64,000 bases of DNA from Acidimicrobiales bacterium. GTDB lineage: Bacteria > Actinomycetota > Acidimicrobiia > Acidimicrobiales > RAAP-2. Location of the stretch: positions 62,001 to 126,000 of the forward strand of contig JANXWA010000025.1 of the NCBI GenBank assembly GCA_025351385.1, in the 5' to 3' direction. Under the pieces are notes generated by a model. That model was not told the origin of the DNA. It made no database searches and saw only the letters and a list, made by a program, of their open reading frames with translations. A program made the position numbers and the translations under genes. How positions within the stretch are numbered: the first letter of the stretch is position 1; each line of letters starts with the position of its first letter. Positions 28,311 to 36,465 of this stretch are shown here, one piece after another.

Positions 28311-29226
28311 AAAACCAGGTTTAGGCAAGGGTCTTGGTGCCCTCATCCCGGAGGGTGAGGAGTCGACGCACACAACTGTCAAGCCGCCCACAGAGGGACC
28401 GCTTCGCAAGGTGCCGGTCACGTCTATCCGACCGAATCCTTTCCAGCCCCGTAAGGCGTTCAACGACGACAGTCTTCAGACGTTGGCATCATCCGTGCGA
28501 GAGCTCGGCGTCCTTCAACCAATTATCGTTCGGCCAGTTGATGGCGAGGTCGATCAATACGAGGTCATTGCGGGGGAGCGGCGCTGGCGCGCAGCGATGA
28601 TTGCCGAACTCGAGTTCGTCCCAGTCCTCGTGCAAGTGGACGTCAATGATCGCCTATCGCTCGAACAGGCCGTCGTGGAGAACCTCCATCGAGTGGACCT
28701 TCATCCCTTAGAGGAAGCGTCCGCCTACCAGCAGCTCATCGATGAGTTCGATCTCACTCACGAGCAGGTCGCACAGCGAGTTGGGAAGAGTCGAGCAAAT
28801 GTTACGAACACGTTACGGCTTCTTCAACTTGGTGAGACGGCGCAGTCAGCGCTCGCAACCTCGCAGATCACGGCAGGTCATGCCCGGTCGCTGTTGGCCA
28901 TCTCTGATCCCAACGCTCAGTCGACGATGGTCGCACGGGTGATCAAGAATGAGTTGTCGGTCCGCGCGACCGAGGAGGCGGTCAAGGCATTCCTCGAGCC
29001 CAAGCCTCCCGTTGACGTGGAGACACCTGCGAAGCAGGACATCGGTGCCCCCCGGCTCCGACCGGTACCCGACGCCAGCGTCGCGGAGCTCGAGCACCTG
29101 CTCGAAGATTTTCTTGACACGCGGGTCCATGTGGATCTGAAGGGGCGAAACGGTCGCATTATCATTGATTTTGCGGACCTTGACGACCTTGAGCGCATCT
29201 ATATTGCCATCTCGAGCCAGAGTTAA
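28303..29226 (+). CDS. parB: Chromosome partitioning protein ParB (Spo0J)
   Basis: 307 aa. The N-terminus begins RKPGLGKGLGALIP, a conserved ParA-contact segment. The CTPase/nuclease-like fold contains NPFQPRK, GERRWRA (about 93-99) and ENLHRVDL. The HTH is LTHEQVAQRVGKSRANVTNTLRLL. The C-terminal dimerisation domain is DLDDLERIY. Binds the four parS sites upstream of parA and spreads as a CTP clamp. Confidence 0.97.
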   Translation: MARKPGLGKGLGALIPEGEESTHTTVKPPTEGPLRKVPVTSIRPNPFQPRKAFNDDSLQTLASSVRELGVLQPIIVRPVDGEVDQYEVIAGERRWRAAMIAELEFVPVLVQVDVNDRLSLEQAVVENLHRVDLHPLEEASAYQQLIDEFDLTHEQVAQRVGKSRANVTNTLRLLQLGETAQSALATSQITAGHARSLLAISDPNAQSTMVARVIKNELSVRATEEAVKAFLEPKPPVDVETPAKQDIGAPRLRPVPDASVAELEHLLEDFLDTRVHVDLKGRNGRIIIDFADLDDLERIYIAISSQS

Positions 29227-29259
29227 GTCTCAACCCTCAAGATAACCTTCTCGTTGAAG

Positions 29260-29280
29260 TTATCCCCAACTTGTGGATGA
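29260..29280. promoter_or_regulatory. Head-to-head pair of near-consensus DnaA boxes
   Basis: TTATCCCCA (29260-29268) and TGTGGATGA (29272-29280), each one base from consensus, facing each other in the parB-cwlM spacer. Confidence 0.5.
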
Positions 29281-29297
29281 AGTTGTGGGTTTCTCAG

Positions 29298-29311
29298 GTT
29301 TCGCTTGAAAC
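29298..29311. promoter_or_regulatory. Degenerate parS-like palindrome
   Basis: GTTTCGCTTGAAAC matches 12 of 14 bases of the parS core GTTTCACGTGAAAC. It lies between DnaA-box-like sites after parB. Confidence 0.4.
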
Positions 29312-29354
29312 AAAGGGATTTCAGCGTTGAAATGCCCGATTTTCGACAGAGTTT

Positions 29355-30302
29355 TCAGTTTTGCCTGTGGATAACTTCGCCAATGACCTTAGTTATGACC
29401 AGTGCGAGTTCCTCGAGTGCGCCCTGAGAGTCCGCCGCGTGTTCGATGTGGAGCGTCGTCATCTTCGTCTCTCGCAGTATCGGCAGCGCCATGCCCGTCA
29501 CTTCGACCCTGGGCAACTGCTGGGACTGCGACAATGCCGCCGCGATCGCGCTGGCGAGCTGCTCGCCGCGTCGTGAATGGGATCGGTAGCTGGCCCAGTA
29601 GTGCAAATGTACGCCGTCAACCTGCTTGAGGGTTTGCACCGAGATGACGGCGGCCGCACCGTTCGCATTGGCGAAGGCGGCGACCTCGTCAGCGCTGGAA
29701 TTGCTCAGGAGCGTCACACGCATCGTGTCGAGGGCGTCGCGAGCGAGCAGCGCCGCGAGTGGACTCTCGCCGCACACGACCACCGGGCCGGTCGGCTCGT
29801 CGTCGAAGCCGGCCACATCACGGGCCTCGGTCACGAGGCTTCGTGACGCGCCGTGGGACGTCACGCGAAGCAGCTCGACCAGCGCCTCGCGCGTGAGCGT
29901 GCCGCTGGGATCAATTGCGCAGTTGCGTTGGAAGTCAACGAGGGCGTCTTCCAAGAGCCGCCCGAATATCCCGTCGATCCTGCCAGGGTTGAACCCGAGT
30001 TGGGCGAGACGCACCTGCAGTTCGGCGACGTCGTCGCCGCGCAGATTCGGGCGGTCGAGATAGAGGAGCCGGTGACCGAGGCGCCAACCGGCCTCGATCA
30101 GTCGCGTCCAGGTAGTGGCGTCGACCTCTCCGGTGATCGGCAGACCCCTCGACCGCTGGAACGCCTCGACGACCGCGACTGTCCCGTCACCGAAGGCGTC
30201 AATGGCGTCACCGGTCGAAAGGAGGTCGAGCGACGCGAGGCGCTCGTGCAGTTCGCGAACTCGCGGACCGGTGGCGCCGAGGCGGAGCGAGTCGAAGGTC
30301 AG
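29355..30302 (-). CDS. CwlM-like protein: two peptidoglycan-binding domains plus degenerate amidase domain
   Basis: About 315 aa. Two PG_binding_1 domains: LRLGATGPRVRELHERLASL and LRGDDVAELQVRLAQLGFNPGRIDGIFG. The C-terminal amidase_3-like fold is degenerate. The first strand reads PVVVCGESP where a GHGG zinc histidine is expected, and ISVQTLKQ replaces the SIHxN motif, so hydrolase activity is unlikely. Mycobacterial CwlM, in the same place next to trxC/trxB2, regulates MurA rather than cutting peptidoglycan. No ATG/GTG/TTG lies near the domain start; CTG at 30302, just past the trxA stop, is the best start, and the only ATG (30545) lies deep in trxA. Family by context and domains. Confidence 0.72.
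   Translation of the reverse strand: MTFDSLRLGATGPRVRELHERLASLDLLSTGDAIDAFGDGTVAVVEAFQRSRGLPITGEVDATTWTRLIEAGWRLGHRLLYLDRPNLRGDDVAELQVRLAQLGFNPGRIDGIFGRLLEDALVDFQRNCAIDPSGTLTREALVELLRVTSHGASRSLVTEARDVAGFDDEPTGPVVVCGESPLAALLARDALDTMRVTLLSNSSADEVAAFANANGAAAVISVQTLKQVDGVHLHYWASYRSHSRRGEQLASAIAAALSQSQQLPRVEVTGMALPILRETKMTTLHIEHAADSQGALEELALVITKVIGEVIHRQN
29366..29374 (-). promoter_or_regulatory. Consensus DnaA box inside the cwlM-like 3' end
   Basis: Perfect TGTGGATAA within the last codons of the neighbouring minus-strand gene, about 7.4 kb from the oriC element. Confidence 0.5.
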
Positions 30303-30310
30303 GGCCGTCG

Positions 30311-30637
30311 CTACAGGTTCGCGGATATCTCTTGGAGCAGGGCGCCCTTGGGCTTGGCGCCCACCAGGCGTGCCACGACCTCGCCGTCCTTGAACAGGAG
30401 AAGCGTCGGAATGCTCATCACCGAGAACTTGGTGGCGGTGGCGACGTTGGCGTCGACGTCGAGCTTGCCGATCGTGAACTTCTCTGATTGCTCGGTGGCG
30501 AACTCCTCGAGGATTGGGGCGATCATCTTGCACGGGCCGCACCATTCGGCCCAGAAGTCGACCAGTATTGGCTTCTCGGACGAGCCAATCACCTCGTCGA
30601 ACGTGGCGTCGGTCAGTGTTGTGATCTGCTCGCTCAT
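30311..30637 (-). CDS. trxA: Thioredoxin
   Basis: A 108-aa thioredoxin. Redox motif WCGPC at residues 32-36, cis-proline SIPTLLLF, KxDVDxN strand. Reduces cytosolic disulfides using TrxB encoded just upstream. The ATG at 30637 has GGAGG 5 bases upstream; the frame to 30727 overlaps trxB and is not thioredoxin-like. Confidence 0.97.
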   Translation of the reverse strand: MSEQITTLTDATFDEVIGSSEKPILVDFWAEWCGPCKMIAPILEEFATEQSEKFTIGKLDVDANVATATKFSVMSIPTLLLFKDGEVVARLVGAKPKGALLQEISANL

Positions 30638-30702
30638 GGCAACCTCCAAAGATGACGACTCAACGTGCGTCGCACCGACCACCTTAGCGACCGAGGCGTG
30701 GT

Positions 30703-31656
30703 CTAATGCCCCTGTGATTCGAGCCAACGCTCGGCGTCGATGGCGGCGACGCAGCCAGATCCAGCCGCCGTGATGGCTTGGCGGTAGACGTGGTCCTGCA
30801 CGTCGCCGGCGGCGAAGAGGCCCTCGATGTTCGTGAACGACCCGAGGCCGGTGCGCACGTAGCCGTTCTCCTCGAGGTCGACCTGTCCGGCGACCAAGGT
30901 GGTATTGGGGACGTGGCCAATCGCGACGAAGACGCCGGTCACGTCGAGCACCCGCTCCTCGCCGCTCAAGGCGTCGCGCACCCGTAGGCCCGAGACCTTG
31001 TCCTCACCTAGGACCTCGAGGACCTGGGTGTTCCACGCGAATCGGATCTTCTCGTTGGCGAATGCCCGTTCCTGCATGATCTTCGAGGCACGCAGCGTGT
31101 CACGACGGTGTACGACGGTGACGCTCGAGGCGAAGCGCGTGAGGAAGGTGGCCTCTTCGATCGCCGAGTCGCCTCCGCCGATCACCGCGATGTCGTGTCC
31201 GCGGAAGAAGAAGCCGTCGCACGTCGCGCACGTCGAGAGGCCGTGGCTCAACAAGCGCTCCTCGCCGGGAACGTTCATCATCAGCGATTGGGCCCCCGAG
31301 GCCAGGATCACCGCGTCGGCCGTGATGTTCGGTTCGTCGTCGTCGGTGAGCCACGCGCGGAAGGGGCGGCTCGAGGCGTCGAGGATCTGCACTTTCGTCG
31401 TGCGCAGGTCGGCACCGAATCGCTCGGCCTGGGCGCGCATGTTGGCCATGAGTTCGGGGCCGGTGAGGCCCTCGGGGAAGCCGGGGAAGTTCTCTATATC
31501 GGTGGTGAGCATCAGCTGCCCACCGGGCTGGTCGGACGTGGACGACGGCTCGCCCTCGATGACGATGGGGCGCAATTGGGCGCGAGCGCTGTAGATGGCC
31601 GCAGTGAGTCCGGCGGGGCCCGAGCCAATGATGAGAACCCGGGTGTGCTCGGTCAT
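30703..31656 (-). CDS. trxB: Thioredoxin reductase (NADPH)
   Basis: A 317-aa flavoprotein. FAD motif [14 protein letters not shown], redox CATC (near 143), NADPH motif [11 protein letters not shown] with HRR after it, C-terminal [21 protein letters not shown]. The ATG at 31656 shares its A with the stop of the preceding gene (TAATG) and has AAGGAAG upstream. Operon with trxA. Confidence 0.96.
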   Translation of the reverse strand: MTEHTRVLIIGSGPAGLTAAIYSARAQLRPIVIEGEPSSTSDQPGGQLMLTTDIENFPGFPEGLTGPELMANMRAQAERFGADLRTTKVQILDASSRPFRAWLTDDDEPNITADAVILASGAQSLMMNVPGEERLLSHGLSTCATCDGFFFRGHDIAVIGGGDSAIEEATFLTRFASSVTVVHRRDTLRASKIMQERAFANEKIRFAWNTQVLEVLGEDKVSGLRVRDALSGEERVLDVTGVFVAIGHVPNTTLVAGQVDLEENGYVRTGLGSFTNIEGLFAAGDVQDHVYRQAITAAGSGCVAAIDAERWLESQGH

Positions 31657-31973
31657 TACTTCCTTACAGTGACGGGACGACGCCGACGCCAGATGACCAG
31701 GCCCGTGAACAACGAGATGGCCCCGATCACGAGATAGCTCAGCCACTCGTGGCCGGCGAAGAGATAGACGTTGAAGAGTCGTACGAGGCCGATGACGAAG
31801 GCGCCGAACAGCACGATCGACGCGAGAAAGACAATGAATCCGTAGGCGACGAAGCGCCCGGCAAGGAGTATCGGGCGCAGCAGCTTGTCGTGGACGAGGT
31901 CAAGTACGTGATCGAACCTGTGCAGGGCCTTGTCCACAAAGTCGGAATCGCGGTTCTGGTTTGCTTCGCTCAC
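31656..31973 (-). CDS. Small two-helix membrane protein of unknown function
   Basis: 105 aa. A charged N-terminus ([21 protein letters not shown]) leads to two membrane helices ([40 protein letters not shown]) and a basic tail [10 protein letters not shown]. It sits where SigM and its anti-sigma lie in mycobacteria. Its stop overlaps the trxB start, suggesting co-transcription with trxB-trxA. No family recognised. Confidence 0.75.
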   Translation of the reverse strand: MSEANQNRDSDFVDKALHRFDHVLDLVHDKLLRPILLAGRFVAYGFIVFLASIVLFGAFVIGLVRLFNVYLFAGHEWLSYLVIGAISLFTGLVIWRRRRPVTVRK

Positions 31974-32001
31974 ACCAAGAACTTAGCGGCGTTCGTTGGG
32001 C

Positions 32002-32841
32002 TTACGCCTCGATCCAACAGAGGCCGATGATCCCCGGCCCTCCATGGGTCCCAACCACGGGGCCCATGTCGGTCACAATGAGCGGGAACTCGGTGGGGAC
32101 GTCCGCGACGAGCGCCTCGAGCGCCTTCACCTCGCTCGACGCCCCGTGCACGAGGGCCAGACGTCGCAGCGGTTGGTGGCTCTTGGCGACCTCGGCGATC
32201 GCTACGAGCGCCTTGGCCCGAGTCCGCTGGCGCCCGGCCTCGGCGACGACGCCGTCCTTCAACTCGAGCAGAGGCTTGATCGAGAGCACCTGGCCGAGGA
32301 GAGCCCTCGCCCCACCCACGCGCCCTCCCTTGATGAGGTGTTCGAGGGTGTCGAGCATGGCGACGACACCGACCTTGTCCACGAGTGACTCGGCGTGCTC
32401 GACCAGCAAGTCGAGGCTGACCCGTGTGGCGGCGACCTCGGCCACGTCGATGGCCAAGAGTCCCTGGGCCATCGAAACCGCCTTCGTGTCGACGACGCGC
32501 ACGTCAATGGAGCCGGCGACCGCCTCGCACGCGATCACGGCAGATTGGTGGGTCGCGGAGAGCAGCGAGGTAAGCGTTAGGACGATGACGCCATCGCACC
32601 CGTCGGCCTTGGCCCGCTCGTAGGCCGCCTGGAAGGCGCCCGGCGACGGAGCGGCGGTCTCGGGGAGGGTCTTGGACGCCTTGCACTTGGCCCAGAACTC
32701 TGCGGGCGAGAGGTCGACGCGGTCGACGAACTCGTCGTCGCCGAATCGGATGCTCAGCGAGACGATGTCGATGTCGAGGCGGCGCGCGATCTCCTCGGGG
32801 ATGTCGCACGCACTGTCGGTGATAACGCGGATTCGAGCCAT
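32002..32841 (-). CDS. DegV family fatty-acid-binding protein
   Basis: A 279-aa protein with the DegV N-terminus IRVITDSACDIPEEIARRL, then KTLPETAAPSPGAFQ and LTSLLSATHQSA. DegV/FakB proteins bind one fatty acid and present it to a FakA kinase; no fakA is visible here. The ATG has AGGGGGG 2-3 bases upstream. It lies 8 bases after murJ on the same strand. Confidence 0.92.
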   Translation of the reverse strand: MARIRVITDSACDIPEEIARRLDIDIVSLSIRFGDDEFVDRVDLSPAEFWAKCKASKTLPETAAPSPGAFQAAYERAKADGCDGVIVLTLTSLLSATHQSAVIACEAVAGSIDVRVVDTKAVSMAQGLLAIDVAEVAATRVSLDLLVEHAESLVDKVGVVAMLDTLEHLIKGGRVGGARALLGQVLSIKPLLELKDGVVAEAGRQRTRAKALVAIAEVAKSHQPLRRLALVHGASSEVKALEALVADVPTEFPLIVTDMGPVVGTHGGPGIIGLCWIEA

Positions 32842-32849
32842 GGCCCCCC

Positions 32850-34454
32850 TTAGAACTGCTTCAGCCTTGCATCTTTTGGGGAAGTGCGCGAAATCCGTCG
32901 CTGCTGGACCAGGACTACGGCGCCGTAGGTCACGACCCCGAGCACGACCGCTAGGGAAAACCGGACGACGAGGAGCGTCCCGCGACTCCACGAGGGGCCG
33001 GCGTAGGCGAGAGCCATGACGGCGGTCGCCAGCAACGATGCCCAGAGGCTCCTTCGAACGTGCAGCGACCAGACCACCGACGCGATGTTCACTTGGTGGC
33101 GCGCGAGCGCCGCCAACGCGAAGACCGCCGCGGCGCTGTAGGCGATTGACACGCTGGCCGTGACACCGCCGAGAGAGTGGCGGCCGAGCACGAAGCAGAG
33201 CGCGACGGTCAGGGCGTTCTGCAGCGCGTAGAGGAAGAAGACCTCACGGGCTCGCTGCATCGCTTGAAGCCCTCGCACGCCGAGTTGAAAGACGGTGAAG
33301 CCGGGCAGGCCGGCGGCCAGCACCGCGAGCACCGTGCCGGCGGAGATCTTGTGCGAGGCGTTCACGTGGTTCAACAGAATTGCGACAATCGGTTGGGCGA
33401 GGATCACGAGGACGAGCGTGCAGGGGATGATGATGACCAGCGACTGGCGAAGTCCGAACCGCAGCCGTTCGCTCAGGCCCGCGTAGTCCTTCGCGGTGGC
33501 CATGCCGGCGAGTTGCGGCGTGAGCGCCGCCAGCACCGAGACCACCACGACGGCGTAAGGCATCTGCATGAACGACCAGCCGTAGGTATAAGCGCTGACC
33601 GGTCCGTTGCCGCCGATGCCAAAGGCGAAGGCCAGCACGACGTAGAGCGACAGCTGGTTCGCGAGAACGACCAGAAGCGTCCAGCTGCCGAGGCGGCTGA
33701 CGGCCCGCACCGCCGGGTCCCTCAGGTCCAGGCGGAAGGACAGTCGCCACAGGTCGCTGCGGGCGAGAGACGGCAGCAGGCAGGCGAACTGGACCGCGAC
33801 GCCGAGTGTGGTGCCGAGTCCCAGCCAGAGCAGGTGATGCGAGCCGTTCAGCGAGTGGAGGGTCGGCGTGGGGTCCACCAGGTGGAACCAGACGAGCACC
33901 CCGATGCAGACGAAGTTGTTGGCGACCGGCACCCACGACCCGATACCGAACCGACTGCGGATGTTGAGCAGCGCGGTCGCGATGCCGATTACGCCGTAGA
34001 AGAAAATCTGGGGAACGAACCAGCGCAGCAGCTGGGTGGCGACGGAACGCTGCTCGGCGAGCGCGGTCGCCGACTGGGTCGCAGTGGCGTGGTGCATGAC
34101 GGTGAATCCGTCGATGATCCACGGAGCGCAGAGCCACGCCGCCAACGAGGCGACCACGAGGACCAGCAACGATCCGGTGACCACGCTGGAGATCGACCTC
34201 CAGGCCCGACGCTCGCCGTCGAGAGCCAAACGCTCGACGAACACGGGTATGAACGTCGCTCCGGCGACCCCTCCGAGGACGAGGTCGAACAACATGTTGG
34301 GCACGGTGTTGGCGAGGTTGAAGGCGTCGGCGATCGGCGTGAAGCCGAGCACCCACGCGAGCACGAGCACCCGCAGCAGTCCCGTGAGCCGGGAGGCGAG
34401 CGTGCCGCTCGCCATGGAGAAGACCCGTGATCCGTGAGTGGACGACGGATTCAT
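32850..34454 (-). CDS. murJ: Lipid II flippase MurJ (MviN)
   Basis: A 534-aa multi-pass protein with about 14 helices of the MOP superfamily. Typical segments: GTLASRLTGLLRVLVLAWVLG, FNLANTVPNMLFDLVLGGV and GATFIPVFVERL. Flips lipid II across the membrane for peptidoglycan synthesis. The start ATG at 34454 overlaps the stop of the DUF6049 gene (ATGA). There is no kinase-like C-terminal extension as in mycobacterial MviN, and the tail is short and basic. Confidence 0.94.
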   Translation of the reverse strand: MNPSSTHGSRVFSMASGTLASRLTGLLRVLVLAWVLGFTPIADAFNLANTVPNMLFDLVLGGVAGATFIPVFVERLALDGERRAWRSISSVVTGSLLVLVVASLAAWLCAPWIIDGFTVMHHATATQSATALAEQRSVATQLLRWFVPQIFFYGVIGIATALLNIRSRFGIGSWVPVANNFVCIGVLVWFHLVDPTPTLHSLNGSHHLLWLGLGTTLGVAVQFACLLPSLARSDLWRLSFRLDLRDPAVRAVSRLGSWTLLVVLANQLSLYVVLAFAFGIGGNGPVSAYTYGWSFMQMPYAVVVVSVLAALTPQLAGMATAKDYAGLSERLRFGLRQSLVIIIPCTLVLVILAQPIVAILLNHVNASHKISAGTVLAVLAAGLPGFTVFQLGVRGLQAMQRAREVFFLYALQNALTVALCFVLGRHSLGGVTASVSIAYSAAAVFALAALARHQVNIASVVWSLHVRRSLWASLLATAVMALAYAGPSWSRGTLLVVRFSLAVVLGVVTYGAVVLVQQRRISRTSPKDARLKQF

Positions 34455-36406
34455 CGGACGTGGCGGCCCTTCGGCTTGCGTCGGTAGGTGCGGAGCCACC
34501 AGTAGGCCAGGACCAAGAGAGATGCGATGGTCAAGAAGTAGCCGACGATCGACGTTCCGGCGATGCGAACCTGGATCGCCGCTCGTGCGAGCACGGTCTG
34601 GTTGTCCGGGGTCGTGACGACCACCTGCAACGTCAGACTGCTGGCGAGGTGCTTGGTCGTGGGGATACGCACGGACTTGGTTGGCGAGTCCATGACGACT
34701 ACGACACTCTTGCCCTTCGGAAACGTCAGGCGGTCGGTGACGAGGTGCACGACAGCGGTCACGGTGTAGTTGGCCCGGCTGAACAACGTGATCGGCAGGG
34801 AGGTGCTGGGACCGGCCAACGTGATCGCGCTCGGATCGACCCGGAAGTTGCTCAACTCGCTGGTGAGCGCGTCGTTGGCGCGGTTGATCGCCTCCTGTCG
34901 AGTGTCGGGGCTTCCCACGATCTCCGCCGAGGCGACGGCGACCCGCAGGTCGTTGCCGACGTTGCTGGAGGTGACGGCCTGGCTGTAGGACGCCACTCCA
35001 CTAATCAATGTCGTGAGTGATGCGACGTTGTGGGTGGACCAGGTCGACGGCGACCCGGGGGAGCGCATCGAGCGCTCGGCGGGCGACCCATTGGTCGCGA
35101 GAAGTGCGCTGTCGAACGAGGGCGACAGTGTGGCCAGCTGGACGAAGGGGTTGTGACGAAATCCGCTCAACAGGTCCGTGATAAAGCGGACCGGGGTCTG
35201 CGACACGGGAGCGACGACAACGACGGTGCGGACGGCCGCGGCGTACGGCGCCTCGAAGTGGAGGAAGTCGAGCGTCGCCAAGGTCAGCGCGGCACGAAGT
35301 CCGGGCTCAATCGACGAGTTGCCAACGAGGCGCGAGAGGGGGTCGTCGATGCTGAGCGCGTTGCTCGACGCGTCACCCTGAGGGTGGAAGGGGGCCCCCC
35401 AAGCCAGTGTCGATGACGGGGATGTGGCCAGGGCGCTCTCAGGCATCACGACGTCGCCAATACCGGACCGACGCAGCGCAATCACGTCAGCGAGCGAGGG
35501 AGTGCCGCTCAAGAGCACCGGTCCGTCGACGTAGCGACCAGTCAAGGTCTTCAAGAGATTCGAGGAGAGGACCAACTGCTCGCGCACCTGGCTGGCGAGT
35601 CCGTTGGCCGAGAGCCCGGCAAAGTCGATGGTACCGGGGGGTGCGCCCACCACCTGGTGCAACGGGCTCGAGAGGGCTTTGACCAAAGAGCTCCGCAGCG
35701 TTGAGTTGAGAACACTTGTGCCAGAGAGGTCGCTCAGCGTGCGGTAGTCGGCACTCAGCGTGATCGGGGACGGGTACTGACCAATGGCGGAGAGGACCGA
35801 GATCGTCCGTTGGGCGTGCATCAACGATGACGGGTCCAGGGTCTCGATGAGATCCACCCTCAGGGGTTGGACGACCCTGGTCGCCTGGAGGACGAGCAGT
35901 GACCACTTGTTCGTCGTGACCCCTTGAGTCGTCACCGAAATTCTCAACGGGTAGACCCCGTCGCAACGTTGGCCCCGACAGTTCAGGTGGAGTCGGGGCG
36001 CCACGGCCGCACAGCGACTACGTGAGGTCCCCGGCCTTGTCGTGTAGAGGTCGATCGTGACAGTGGCGGGCCCCTTGGACACGCAGTTGAGGGAAAAAGT
36101 ACTGGAGACCGCCGTCGAATGGACCTGGACCCCGGTGCCGCTCACAATGGGGTCGATCTGGGCTCGTTCGATGAGTCGGGGGTAGATCGCGACTAGGGCG
36201 CGCGACTTCGGATCGTCCGGGTGCAGGCCGAAGGTGATGCTGAAATGCGCCAAGCCGCGGGCCGAGAGCGTCGCGACGACGTCCTGGTGAAGGAGTTTGA
36301 ACGTGGGCGTCGTTGAGGCCTGCGCGGCCGAGGGCCACGGCACCGTCGCGAGGCTGAGGAGTACGACGCCGAGCGCCCGCCACCAGGTCGAAAATCGGTG
36401 GAACAT
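34451..36406 (-). CDS. DUF6049-like secreted/membrane-anchored protein
   Basis: 651 aa. Signal-peptide-like N-terminus (FSTWWRALGVVLLSLATVPW...AQA), a long Ser/Thr/Leu-rich extracytoplasmic region, one C-terminal helix (IVGYFLTIASLLVLAYWW) and a basic tail RTYRRKPKGRHVR. Size, topology and position directly upstream of murJ match the mycobacterial Rv3909 / DUF6049 group of unknown function. The ATG at 36406 is preferred because it places the signal peptide at the N-terminus; the frame opens at 36475. Confidence 0.75.
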   Translation of the reverse strand: MFHRFSTWWRALGVVLLSLATVPWPSAAQASTTPTFKLLHQDVVATLSARGLAHFSITFGLHPDDPKSRALVAIYPRLIERAQIDPIVSGTGVQVHSTAVSSTFSLNCVSKGPATVTIDLYTTRPGTSRSRCAAVAPRLHLNCRGQRCDGVYPLRISVTTQGVTTNKWSLLVLQATRVVQPLRVDLIETLDPSSLMHAQRTISVLSAIGQYPSPITLSADYRTLSDLSGTSVLNSTLRSSLVKALSSPLHQVVGAPPGTIDFAGLSANGLASQVREQLVLSSNLLKTLTGRYVDGPVLLSGTPSLADVIALRRSGIGDVVMPESALATSPSSTLAWGAPFHPQGDASSNALSIDDPLSRLVGNSSIEPGLRAALTLATLDFLHFEAPYAAAVRTVVVVAPVSQTPVRFITDLLSGFRHNPFVQLATLSPSFDSALLATNGSPAERSMRSPGSPSTWSTHNVASLTTLISGVASYSQAVTSSNVGNDLRVAVASAEIVGSPDTRQEAINRANDALTSELSNFRVDPSAITLAGPSTSLPITLFSRANYTVTAVVHLVTDRLTFPKGKSVVVVMDSPTKSVRIPTTKHLASSLTLQVVVTTPDNQTVLARAAIQVRIAGTSIVGYFLTIASLLVLAYWWLRTYRRKPKGRHVR

Positions 36407-36451
36407 GCTTTCACAGGCTACCTTCGTGCAGCCATCAAGTCGGACGCCAAC

Positions 36452-36457
36452 TACCCT
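36452..36457 (+). promoter_or_regulatory. -10-like box giving a probable leaderless cca transcript
   Basis: TACCCT ends 8 bases before the GTG start of cca, which has no ribosome site. Confidence 0.35.
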
Positions 36458-36465
36458 CATTCGCA

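Noticed and set aside
33177-34430. 417-aa plus-strand frame opposite murJ
   Set aside because: Composition is H/R/D/E-rich without domains; murJ on the other strand is certain.
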